A stretch of DNA of 64,000 nt from Actinomadura sp. K4S16 (GTDB lineage: Bacteria > Actinomycetota > Actinomycetes > Streptosporangiales > Streptosporangiaceae): the NCBI RefSeq assembly GCF_008327685.1, contig NZ_BDDE01000009.1, forward strand, positions 62,001-126,000, in the 5' to 3' direction. Under the pieces are notes generated by a model, which saw nothing but the letters and a program-made list of their open reading frames with translations, was not told the DNA's origin and searched no databases. A program made the position numbers and the translations under genes. Within the stretch, counting starts at the first letter, position 1; each line of letters begins with the position of its first letter. This document shows positions 28,001 to 36,800 of this stretch, piece after piece.

Positions 28001-30860
28001 CTGGACACCCCTCGGCTCGGCCACCTCGCCGGCCGCCGCCCGCTCCGGCTGCGCTGTGATCGGCGCCGCGCCCGCCGACCTCGGACTGCCGGGCGAAGTG
28101 CCCGCGCATCCCGACGTGCCCTCGCTGCTGGACGCCCCCGGCCCGGTCCCGGACCTGGTCTTCCTCGCGCCGGTGACCGAGGAGGGAGGCGAGCCGGCCA
28201 TGACGGTGCGGGTGCGCGTGCACGCCACCCTCGACGCAGTCCGGTCCTGGACCGGCGATGAACGGATACCGGGCGGCTCCCGACTCGTCGTCGTCACCAC
28301 CGGCGGCGTGACCACCGGGGACGAGCCGGTTCCCGGCGACCCCGCGGAAGCCGCCCGCTGCGGTCTGGTGCGCGCCGTGCAGGCCGAACGGCCAGGCCGC
28401 CTCCTCCTTCTGGACACCGACGGAACCGACGAGTCCCGTGCCGCCCTGGGAGGTGCGGCCGCCACGGCGGTGCGGGCGGGCGAACCAGAGATCGCCGTGC
28501 GAGACGGCGCCGCCTTCGCCGGCCGCCTCGTCCCCGTGGAAAACGCGCTCACACCGCCCGCGGGCCCTTGGCGGCTCGACGTCAGCGACGGCGGCACGCT
28601 CACCGACCTCGCCGCCGTGGCCGCCCCCGAAGCGACCGCCCCTCTTGAGGCGGGGCAGATCCGGGTCGCCGTCCGCGCGGCCGGACTCAACTTCCGCGAC
28701 GTCCTCATCGCCCTCGGCATGTATCCCGGCACGGGTTCCATGGGCACCGAAGCGGCCGGGATCGTCACCGAGACCGGCCCCGGGGTGTCCGGCGTCGCCG
28801 TCGGCGACCGGGTCATGGGGTTGATCGACCATGCGTTCGGACCGGTCGCCGTGACCGACCACCGCACGGTCGTCCCGCTACCCCCCGGCTGGTCGTTCAC
28901 CGAGGCCGCCGCCGTGCCCGCCGCGTTCGTGACGGCACGGCACGGCCTGGTAGAGCTCGCCCGGCTCCAGCCGGGCGAGACAGTACTGGTACACGCCGCC
29001 GCGGGCGGCGTCGGGATGGCCGCGGTGCAGGTGGCGCTCGGGCTGGGCGCCGAGGTCTACGCCACCGCCTCGCCGGGCAAGCATCACGTCCTGCGAGGCA
29101 TGGGGCTGGACGACGCGCACATCGCGTCCTCTCGCGACCTCGGCTTCGAGGACCGCTTCCGTGCCGCGACCGGTGGGCGCGGCGTCGACGTCGTGCTGAA
29201 CTCGCTCGCCCGAGAGTTCGTGGACGCCTCCCTTCGGCTGCTGGCGCCGGGAGGGCGGTTCATCGAGATGGGCAAGACCGACCTGCGGGCCGCGCAGGAC
29301 GTCGCCGCCCGCGACCCCGGTTTCGCCTACATGCCCTTCGACCTCGCAGACCTCGGACCGGACCGGCTCGGAGCGCTGCTCGCCGAGGTCACCGGGGCCC
29401 TCGCCCGCGGCGAGCTGGCGCCGCCCCCGGTTCGCGCGTTCGACGTGCGCCGCGCTCCCGAGGCGTTCCGCTTCATGAGCCGCGCCCGGCACCTGGGGAA
29501 GATCGTCCTGACCGTCCCCCCGGACCGCGACCCCGCCGGCACCGTCCTCGTCACCGGAGCGACCGGTACGCTCGGCGGCCTCGTCGCCCGGCACCTGGTC
29601 ACCCGGCACGGCGTCCGGCATCTGGTGCTGGCGGGACGCCGCGGCGCCGCCGACCCGGGAACCACCGCCCTCGCCGCCGAACTGACCGCCCTCGGAGCCG
29701 AAGTGGTCCTCGTGGCCTGCGACGTCGCCGACCGTGCCGCGGTGGACCGACTTCTCGACGCCGTGCCCGCCGGGCATCCCATCACCGCCGTCGTGCACGC
29801 CGCAGGTGTCGTCGACGACGGCTTGGCCGACACCCTGACCCAGGACCAAGTCGAGCGTGTCCTCCGCCCCAAGGTCGACGGGACGCTCGTACTTGACGAG
29901 GCGACCCGGCAGCTGGACCTGTCGGCCTTCGTGGTGTTCTCCTCCGTCGCGGGCGTCCTCGGCTCCGCGGGCCAAGCCGGCTATGCGGCCGCCAATGCCT
30001 TCGCTGACGGATGGGCGCATGCACGGCGGGCCGGAGGCCGTCCCGCCGTGTCCATCGCCTGGGGCATCTGGGAGGAGGCCAGCGGCATGACCGCCGACCT
30101 GGACGCCGCCACCCGCGCGCGCCTCTCCCGTACCGGGCTGCGACCCCTGCCGACCGAACATGCCCTTGCCCTCCTCGATCACGCCATGACCGGACCTGAC
30201 CCCGTGCGGATCGCGGCCGCACTGGACCCCGCCGCCCTCCGCTCCGCCGCCGCGGACGGCACGCTCCAGCCCCGGCTGAGCGGGCTGGTCCGGGGCCCGT
30301 CCCGCCGCACCGCCGGTCCGGCCCCCACCGAGATCCCGCTGGGCGACACCCTCGCCGCGCTCCCTGAGGACCAGCGGGCCGACCGGCTCTTGGAGCTGGT
30401 CCGAGTACAGGCCGCCGCCGTGCTCGGGCACGCCACCCCGGCGGCGATCGACGCCGAGCGCGGTTTCCTCGACCTCGGCTTCGACTCCCTCACCGCCGTC
30501 GAGCTCCGCAACACCCTGACCCGGCTCAGCGGGCTCGAACTGCCCGCCACGCTGCTGTTCGACCAGCCCAGCCCGGCCGCCGTCGCCGCCTACCTCGAAG
30601 CCAGGCTGGCGGCCAACGGGTCCGTCCCGACCGGGCCGCCATCGGTGCTGCGCCATCTTGAGGCACTCGAAGGTCTTCTTCGCGACCCGTCCCTCGACTC
30701 CGGGCTCGGCCGCGACGTCGCCGAACGTCTGCGCGCTTTGGCATGGGAGCTGGAGGACACCGGCCCGGACGACGCCGACGCCGTGGCGCCCGGCGCGTTC
30801 GACGCCGAGACCGATGACGAGATGTTCGCCCTGATCGACCGGGAGCTCGGACATGACTGA
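19035..30860 (+). CDS. Modular type I polyketide synthase B (two modules)
   Basis: 3941 residues, complete. An N-terminal coiled docking helix (about 1-33, LLETLKRVAADLHETRRRL) precedes module 1: KS (35-460, Cys near 206), AT (569-870; GHSQG plus VASH, not malonyl type; methylmalonyl or ethylmalonyl), DH (930-1210; HTVNGMVVVP and [10 protein letters not shown], active), KR (1417-1610; LDD, B-type) and ACP (1715-1785). Module 2: KS (1806-2230), AT (2333-2630; GHSIG and HAFH, malonyl), DH (2690-2970; intact), ER (3207-3495; LNFRDVLIALGMYPG), KR (3500-3690; VDD in place of LDD, Ser/Tyr/Asn present) and ACP (3785-3855), then a C-terminal docking domain ending DEMFALIDRELG. Predicted output is one branched alkene unit followed by one fully reduced unit. 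The ATG at 19035 follows GGAG by about 10 bp. The stop overlaps PKS C, so the next step is very likely PKS C. Confidence 0.97.
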   Translation: MADDGKLLETLKRVAADLHETRRRLAEAERRDRHPIAIVGMACRFPGGVRDPEGLWETVVSGRDAISEFPTDRGWDLGDLLGSDATRPGRSVAREGGFLYDAGEFDAGLFGISPREALAMDPQQRLVLETSWEALERAGIDPLSLRGSSAGVFVGAGNFGYLVGMQQAADDAHGYALVGNIGSVISGRVAFTFGLEGPALTVDTACSSSLVAMHLAGRALRSGECSLALAGGVTIMPNPSEFVEFSRQGALSPSGRCKAFGAGADGAGWSEGVGMVVLERLEDARRNGHRVLALVRGSAVNQDGASNGLTAPNGPSQRRVIRQALANAGLGPHEVDAVEAHGTGTRLGDPIEAQALMAIYGRDRHVELPLWLGSVKSNIGHTQAAAGIAGVIKMVHALDEGVLPPTLHADEPSDEIDWSARTVRLLTAPKDWPDTGRPRRAGVSSFGISGTNAHLILEQAPVEAAEAETGAPNAAGAVLSTIPWTLSGANATALRAQAERLRDWLDAHPDTRPADVARTLATSRAALTHRAVVLGSELLRLRDALGAFASGESAPAIVTGTALEVGRPVLVFPGQGSQWVGMGRELLDSSEVFGGWVEECEVVLSRYVDWSLREVLERADEADLARIEVLQPLLFAVMVGIARIWGSWGVVPGAVVGHSQGEVAAAYVAGALSLDHAVRVVVLRSRLFARALVGHGAVAALAAGRAVAEELIGRWGGALSLAGANGPGATMVAGPEDLLDELVVLCGERGIRARVVAGTVASHSAQVDPLRGELLELLEPVSPVATDVTFCSTVTGAPVDTSALGAEYWFDNARRPVDFAGAIGGLLAEGHRAFIECSPHPILVPNIAEIAAERDAEVVAVGSLRRDQGSADRLLRSAAEAHSGGITVDWTALFGRGPRPDLPTYAFQRRRYWLEAAGRPLSGTASAGVERVEHPLLDALLRLADADTAVITGRLSASSPGWLADHTVNGMVVVPGAALVELAIQAGDKMGCAGVEELVLEQPLVLPGHDETEIQVAVGAADAAGRRGLTVHARPARSQTEAAWTRHATGTLVPTIPGDHPEPVLLPVRPADAAPADDLYARLNDRGHGYGPAFRGVRAVWRDGEDVVADVALPEEHREETGPFAIHPALLDAALHAVAELPDPSRERPGPRLPFAWSDVSLEIEGATELLVRISPERDGAVSVDLFTPGGERVGRIGSLTVRPAPEGALAHGAGDSLYRLDWTALPAKPVWEASSIRYAVLGDDVHDLAGRLGTVEHPVENHVDLAALVHTVREGAPGPDLLLFSPDAPSGGGFTATARAELGAALAVLKEWIATGDVLAGTRLALVTRNAAGIEGETPDLAAAAVWGLTRSAQSENPGRIALIDLDPAAEPGSATRSACAAAAREEDLQAAVRGETVLIPRLARVARPAAPADPGWDPDGTVLVTGGTGALGSAVARHLAAAHGVRSLLLVSRRGPDAAGAGELVASLAGLGAEATVAACDVADRDAVARLVAELPADRPLTGVVHTAGTLDDGTIGSLDADRVDRVLRPKLDAALHLHELTADLPVTRFVLFSSAAGVLGNPGQGNYAAANAALDALAHLRRAAGLPATSLAWGPWALHSGMTEHLSGAAPTGPTGAGTVALDRGEALGLLDAALASGHPALLPVRLDLPGLRDRAALGLVPAPLRPLVPASPSRRRLEGRDVSGEQTDEAVERLSALPREERERELLTVVMSHTASVLGHDSPDDLDPGRAFKEVGFDSMTGVELRNRLAGATGLRLPITLVFDHPTPAAVARTLAALAGAGGEPAALARPHVAARPVPASAEPIAIVGMACRFPGGVSSPEALWDLVATGGEVLSEFPADRGWDLAALYDPDPDAPGATYVRVGGFLDDAACFDAGFFGISPREAAVMDPQQRVLLEVTWEALERAGIDPDSLRGTATGVFAGAIHQDYAGGAPPDQAEGYLLSGTSTSVVSGRIAYALGLEGPAMTVDTACSSSVVALHLAAQALRAGECGIALAGGVTVMPAPVLFTEFSRQRGLAPDGRCKPFAAAADGTGWSEGAGVLVLERLSDARHRGHRVLAVVRGSAVNQDGASNGLTAPNGAAQRRVIAQALDAAGLAPADVDAVEAHGTGTTLGDPIEAQAVQEAYGAGRPDERPLWLGSVKSNLGHTQAAAGMAGIIKMVQAMRHAVLPRTLHVDAPTPHVDWSAADVRLLTEPVPWPSGGRPRRAGVSSFGASGTNAHLILEEPPPGEQGPQGPPAPAADLALVPLVLSARDPDALADQAGRLARFVEANPSLDLRDLGRTLITSRALHPYRAVLDAHDGDDAAALLTTLATEGARGTGPARSGKTVVLFSGQGAQYPGMGRGLYEAIPEFAAALDDLCARFDRLLGGSLRDVVFGETGEDILHETRWTQPALFAVEVALFRTLVAWGLRPDLLAGHSIGALAAAHAASVLTADDAAELVAARGRLMQALPSGGAMAAFEAAEEEIVPLLRDGVVIAAVNGPAATVVSGDEDAVDRLVAHWSGLGGKARRLRVSHAFHSPRMDPMLDEFRRVAEGLAWHPPQIPIISDRTGRPAGEGELTSPAYWTEHVREPIRFLDALRSAADAGGRFFVESGPGGGLAAAASEACGDAAPITAATLRRDKDEATTLRAARARVFEGGADVRWDAVLGAGTGALLDLPTYPFQRRRYWLESGRAATGASGLGLTDAGHPLVPAAVDLAGGEELLLTGRLSPSVHPWLADHRIGGTAVLPASAIAELVVRAGDEAGLDRIAELVLESPLVFPDGTGFALQVRVAPSEESGRRRVSVHARPDGATADTPWVRHAGAVLASGTAPAGSPPVAAASLPWPPPGARPVDVRGLHEDLAARGIGYGPAFRGLREAWRLDDTVFTDVLLPPEEHDRAARFGAHPALLDAVLQAGLLLDGPDSPLRLPFALDDLTLHASGATALRVRVERTGPDTFAVRAHDPGGAPVVTISSVAVRPISADALSRMRAGTAPAAHTLAWTPLGSATSPAAARSGCAVIGAAPADLGLPGEVPAHPDVPSLLDAPGPVPDLVFLAPVTEEGGEPAMTVRVRVHATLDAVRSWTGDERIPGGSRLVVVTTGGVTTGDEPVPGDPAEAARCGLVRAVQAERPGRLLLLDTDGTDESRAALGGAAATAVRAGEPEIAVRDGAAFAGRLVPVENALTPPAGPWRLDVSDGGTLTDLAAVAAPEATAPLEAGQIRVAVRAAGLNFRDVLIALGMYPGTGSMGTEAAGIVTETGPGVSGVAVGDRVMGLIDHAFGPVAVTDHRTVVPLPPGWSFTEAAAVPAAFVTARHGLVELARLQPGETVLVHAAAGGVGMAAVQVALGLGAEVYATASPGKHHVLRGMGLDDAHIASSRDLGFEDRFRAATGGRGVDVVLNSLAREFVDASLRLLAPGGRFIEMGKTDLRAAQDVAARDPGFAYMPFDLADLGPDRLGALLAEVTGALARGELAPPPVRAFDVRRAPEAFRFMSRARHLGKIVLTVPPDRDPAGTVLVTGATGTLGGLVARHLVTRHGVRHLVLAGRRGAADPGTTALAAELTALGAEVVLVACDVADRAAVDRLLDAVPAGHPITAVVHAAGVVDDGLADTLTQDQVERVLRPKVDGTLVLDEATRQLDLSAFVVFSSVAGVLGSAGQAGYAAANAFADGWAHARRAGGRPAVSIAWGIWEEASGMTADLDAATRARLSRTGLRPLPTEHALALLDHAMTGPDPVRIAAALDPAALRSAAADGTLQPRLSGLVRGPSRRTAGPAPTEIPLGDTLAALPEDQRADRLLELVRVQAAAVLGHATPAAIDAERGFLDLGFDSLTAVELRNTLTRLSGLELPATLLFDQPSPAAVAAYLEARLAANGSVPTGPPSVLRHLEALEGLLRDPSLDSGLGRDVAERLRALAWELEDTGPDDADAVAPGAFDAETDDEMFALIDRELGHD

Positions 30861-33800
30861 CCGCGACGCCGACCGGCGCGTCGGCGAAGGAGGCGACATG
30901 GACGGCGGGGACGACAGGCTTCGCGAGTACCTCAGGCGGGTCACGGCCGAACTGCGGCAGACGCGCCGCCGTCTCGGTGCCGCCGAGGGCCGTGCGGGCG
31001 AGCCGATCGCCGTCGTGGGGGCGGCCTGCCGCTATCCCGGCGGTGTCACCTCGCCCGAGGAGCTGTGGGACCTCGTCGAGTCCGGCCGTGACGCGATCAC
31101 CGGCTTCCCCGTCGACCGCGGCTGGGACGTCGCCGCCCTCCACGACCCCGACGGGCGGCGCCCCGGGACCAGCTACGTCGACCACGGCGGATTCGTGCAC
31201 GATGCCGCGGACTTCGACGCGGAGTTCTTCGGCATCTCGCCGCGCGAGGCCCTGGCCATGGACCCGCAGCAGCGGCTCTTCCTGGAGGTCGCCTGGGAGG
31301 CGCTGGAACGCACCGGGCTCGACCCGCACACATTGCGCGGCTCCAGGACCGGCGTCTTCGTCGGCGCGGGCAACCCCGGCTACCTCGGCGGTGTCCAGCA
31401 GATCCCCGAGGAGGTCGAGGGCTACTCCCTCACCGGCAACGTGGGCAGCGTGGTGTCGGGGCGGGTGTCTTACACGCTGGGTTTGGAGGGCCCGGCGGTG
31501 ACGCTGGACACCGCGTGCTCGTCGTCGCTGGTGGCGATCCACCTCGCCTGCCAGGAACTCCGCACGGGAGAGAGCACGCTTACCCTCGCCGGCGGAGTCA
31601 CCGTGCTCACGACGCCCTGGCTGTTCGTGGAGTTCAGCCGCCAGAACGGCCTCGCACCCGACGGCCGATGCAAGGCGTTCGCCGAGGCCGCCGACGGCAC
31701 CATCTGGGGCGAGGGCGCCGGGGTGCTGGTGTTGGAGCGGTTGTCGGACGCGGTGCGTCATGGGCGGCGGGTGTGGGGGGTGATCCGCGGTTCGGCGATG
31801 AACCAGGACGGCGCCAGCAGCGGACTGGCGGCGCCGAACGGTCCTTCGCAGCAGCGGGTGATCCGGCGTGCGCTGGCCAATGCGCGGTTGTCGGGTGCGG
31901 ACGTGGACGTGGTGGAGGCCCATGGGACCGGCACCTCGCTGGGCGACCCGATCGAAGCCCAGGCGTTGCTGGCGACCTACGGCCAGGACCGTCCAGAGGA
32001 CCGTCCGCTCTGGCTGGGTTCGGTGAAGTCGAACATCGGCCACACCGCCGCCGCGGCTGGAGTAGCCGGTGTGATCAAGATGCTGACCGCGTTCCAGCAT
32101 CCCGAACTACCGCGGACGTTGCATGTGGACGAGCCGTCGCGGGCGGTGGACTGGTCGGCCGGTGCGGTGCGGCTGCTGACCGAGGCCACCGAGTGGCCGC
32201 GGGTGGACCGGCCGCGCCGGGCCGGGGTGTCCTCGTTCGGGATCAGCGGCACCAACGCCCACCTCATCTTGGAACAAGCCCCCCAACCCGAGCCCGTGGC
32301 CGAGTCCGCCGAGTCCGCGGCTGAGCCGCGCGCCGAGTCTGCCGAGTCCGCCGAGTCTGCCGGCTGGGATGGTCCGGTGGTGTGGGTGGTGTCGGGTCGC
32401 GGCCAGGGCGCGGTGCGCGACCAGGCCCGCCGGCTGGCCGCCTGGACCCGCACCAACGCCCCCACCGCCGGCACCGGTACCGGTTTCGCGGTTCGGACCG
32501 CGCGCGCGCTGCGGTCGGGCCGGACCCTGTTCGACCACCGCGCGGTCATCATCGGCACCAGCACCAGCGAACTACTGGACGGGCTGGACGCGATCGCCGC
32601 CGGCCGCGACACCGGCCCCCGCGGCACCGGCCCCCGCGGCACCGGCGCCCGCGGCACCGGCGGGGTGGTGACCGGTCAGGCCCGCCCGGCCGGCAAGACG
32701 GTGTTCGTGTTCCCCGGCCAGGGATCGCAGTGGCCGGGCATGGGCGCGGCCCTGCTGCAGCAGTCCCCGGTGTTCGCCGCATCCATGGCCGAATGCGAGC
32801 AGGCACTGGCACCACACCTGGACTGGTCCCTGACCCAGACCCTCACCCAACCCCCCGACAGCCCGGTATGGGACCGCACCGAGGTAATCCAACCCGCCCT
32901 GTTCGCGATCATGGTGTCACTGGCCCGGCTCTGGCAAGCCCACGGCGTCCACCCCGACACCGTCATCGGCCACTCCCAAGGCGAAATCGCCGCCGCCCAC
33001 ATCGCCGGCGCCCTCACCCTGCACGACGCCGCCCGCATCAGCGCCCTGCGCTCCCAAGCCCTCACCCGCCTGCACCACACCGGCGGCATGGCCCACATCG
33101 CCGCCCACCCCCACACCCTCGACCAGTTGGACGGCCTGGAAGAGATATCGATCGCCGCGGTCAACGGACCCGACTCCACCACCGTCTCAGGACCCGACAC
33201 CGCCCTGACCCGCCTCCTGGAGCACTGCACCCGCAACGGCATCCGCAGCAAACGCCTCCCCGTCAACTACCCCTCCCACCACCCCGCCATCGACACCCTC
33301 CAAACCCACATCCTCACCGCCCTGACCGGCATCACCCCCCAACCACCCACCATCACCTGGATCTCCACCTGCACCGGCCAAACCAACCCCCACCCCGACC
33401 CCGCCTACTGGCACACCAACCTGCGCCACACCGTCCAACTCCACCAAACCACCACACACCTCCACCACACCGGCCACACCACCTACCTCGAAATCAGCCC
33501 CCACCCCATCCTCACCACCGACCTCACCCACACCCTCACCCACACCCACACCCCAGACACCACAAACAACCCGCCCGCAGAACCCCTCGTCCACCACACC
33601 CTCACCCGCGACCACCACACCTACACCCACTACCTCCACAACCTCGCCCACCTACACACCCACACCCACCACCCCATCACCTACACACCCACCCAACCCA
33701 ACCAACCCGAACCCCCCGAACCACCCGAACCACCCGAACCCGACCACACCGCCACCCACCTGCCCACCTACCCCTTCCAACACCACCACTACTGGGTCAG

Positions 33801-36800
33801 CGTCGGAGCCGGGGCGGGCGCGAGGGTGACGGGTCCGTCGTCGGACGCATGGCGGTACGAGACCGTGTGGCGGCCCAGTCCGGCAGGCGCACGTGCGCTG
33901 AGCGGGCACTGGCTCATCGTGGCTCCTCCAGGACATCCGTTCGCCGGCCCGGTCGCCGAGACACTGGCGGGGCTCGGGGCCGAAACGCATGTGGCGGCCG
34001 CGGACGGCGCCCGCGAGCTGCGTTCGGAGTTGGAGATCGCCGGAGTGGTCTCGCTCCTGGCACTGGCGGAGGACGACGGCGACCGGAGCCGCGTGGTTCC
34101 CGCAGGGCTTGCCGCGACCTTGGAGCTGGTGCGGTGGCACGCGCAGGCGCCCGAGGGCGTGCCGCTGTGGTGCGTGACGCGCGCGGCGGTCCGGGCCGGT
34201 GCGGAGGATCCGCCACCGGACCCGCGCCAGGCGATGGTGTGGGGACTCGGCAGGGTGGCCGCGCTGGAGCATCCGCGGCACTGGGGTGGGCTGATCGACC
34301 TGCCCGGCGAACCGGACGAGCGAACCTGGGTGCGGCTGAGCGAGGCCATCAGCAACGCGGACGGGGAGGACCAGCTGGCCGTCCGGTCCTCGGGACTGCG
34401 TGCGCGCCGGCTCGTGCGGGCCCGCCTCGGAGGGCCCGCCGCGGCTCGGACGTGGCGGCCGGAGGGGACGACGCTCGTCACCGGCGGCACCGGTGCGCTC
34501 GGCGTGCTCCTGGCTCGGGCGATGGCCGAACGGGGCGCGGAGCATCTGCTGCTCGTGTCCCGCCGTGGCGCGGAGGCGCCCGGAGCCGATCGCGTCGCCG
34601 CGGAACTGGCGGCGCTCGGTACGCGAGTGACTTTCGCGGCGTGCGACGTCACCGACCGGGAGGCGGTGGAGGGACTGGCGCTGAGGTGTGAGGACGAGGG
34701 CGCGCCGGTCCGTTCGGTGGTCCACGCCGCCGTCGTCGGCGAACTCGCCCCGCTCACGAGCCTCGGCACGGTGGACCTGGCCGCGGCGCTGGCCGCCAAG
34801 GTCGGGGGAGCGCGGGTCCTGGACGAGGTGTTCGCCGACAGGGACCTGGACTCCTTCGTCCTGTTCTCCTCCATCACGGCCGTGTGGGGGAGTGGCGAGC
34901 ATGGCGCGTACGCCGCGGCCAACGCCTATCTCGACGCGCTCGCCGAGCGCCGCCGGGCGGAGGGGCGTCCCGTGACGTCGGTCGCCTGGGGGATCTGGGC
35001 GGCGCCCGGCGAGGAGGACGAGGACCGACGCCTGGAGCTGACCGACCGTGCGCACCGCCAGGGGCTCGTGCCGCTCGACCCGGCGTCCGCCTTCGCGGCG
35101 CTCTGGGAGGTGCTGGACCGTGGCGACGCCGCACCGGTGGTCGCGGACGTGGACTGGGACCGGTTCCTGCCCATGTTCACCCTGGCGCGGCCGAGTCGCC
35201 TCTTCGCCGAGATCGCGCCGGCCGGGCCGGGCACGGCGGGGGGCGTCGCCGGCGCGGACGAGGAGAAGGCCGCGGCCTGGCGCGAGCGGTTCGCGGGGCT
35301 GCCCGCCGCCGAGCACGAGCGGGCACTGGTCGAGCTGGTCCGGGCGGACGTCGCGCACGTCCTCGGCCACGGGTCTCCCGAGGCCGTCGATCCCAGGCGT
35401 GCCTTCAACGAGATCGGTTTCGACTCACTGACAGCGGTGGAACTTCGCAACCGCCTCACCCGCGCGACGGGACTGCCGCTGCCCGCGACGCTGGCGTTCG
35501 ACCATCCGACCGTCGTGGAGGTCGCGCGGCGCCTCGCCGCCGAGCTGACCGGCGACGCCGCGGTCGCGCCGGCCGCGACGGCGGTGGCGCGCGCGGACGA
35601 CGACCCATTGGTCATCGTGGGCATGGCGTGCCGGTTCCCGGGCGGGGTGCGTTCCCCGGAGGACCTGTGGGAGCTGGTGCTGTCCGGCACCGACGCCATC
35701 TCCGACTTCCCCACCGACCGCGGCTGGGACCTACAGGCGCTGTTCGATCAGGACCCGGACCGTCCGCGGACCACCTACACGCGGCGGGGCGGGTTCCTGT
35801 ACGACGCGGCGGACTTCGACGCCGAGCCTTTCGGCATCTCGCCGCGTGAGGCGCTCGCGATGGACCCGCAGCAGCGGATCCTGCTGGAGACCGCCTGGGA
35901 GCTGTTCGAACGCACGGGCATCGACCCCGGTTCGCTACGAGGTTCCTCGACCGGTGTGTTCGTGGGCTGCAACCTGCCCCAGTACGGCGGGGGCATCCAA
36001 CGGGTGCCCGGCGACCTGGAGGGGCACTTGCTGACGGGCTCGAACTCCAGTGTGGTGTCGGGGCGGTTGGCCTACACCTTCGGGCTGGAAGGCCCGGCCG
36101 TGACCGTGGACACCGCCTGCTCCTCCTCCCTCGTCGCCCTCCACCTGGCCGCCCAGGCCGTCCGCAACGGGGAGTGTTCCCAGGCGGTGACGGGCGGGGT
36201 CGGGATCCTGACCAGTCCCGATCCGTTCGTGGGCTTCAGCCGTCAACGCGTGCTGTCACCGGACGGGCGGTGCAAGGCGTTCGGGGCCGGTGCCGACGGC
36301 ATCGGCCTGGCCGAAGGCGCCGGCCTCGTCCTCATCGAACCCCTCACCCAAGCCCAACAAAACCACCACCCCATCCTGGCCACCATCCGCGGCACCGCCA
36401 CCAACCAAGACGGCGCCAGCAACGGCCTGTCGGCCCCCAACGGACCCTCCCAGCAACGCGTCATCCACCAAGCCCTCACCAACGCCCACCTCACCCCCCA
36501 CGACATCGACACCGTCGAAACCCACGGCACCGGCACCACCCTCGGCGACCCCATCGAAGCCCAAGCCCTCCACAGCACCTACGGACACCACCGCGACCCC
36601 GCACACCCCCTCTGGATCGGATCCATCAAATCCAACATCGGGCACCCCGCCGCCGCCGCCGGGATCGCCGGCGTCATCAAAACCGTCCAAGCGCTCCGCC
36701 ACGGCGTACTGCCCCCGACCCTGCACGCCGACGAACCCTCCCCCCACGTCGACTGGTCCACCGGCACCGTCCGGCTCCTGACCGGACCCGTCCAATGGCC

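Noticed and set aside
24222..28862. Large minus-strand open frame of about 1500 codons opposite PKS B
   Set aside because: Its translation is compositionally biased and mirrors the PKS codons; no domain is recognisable.
32611..32660. Short direct repeats as a CRISPR array
   Set aside because: Units are contiguous 15-mers without spacers and lie in frame inside a PKS linker.
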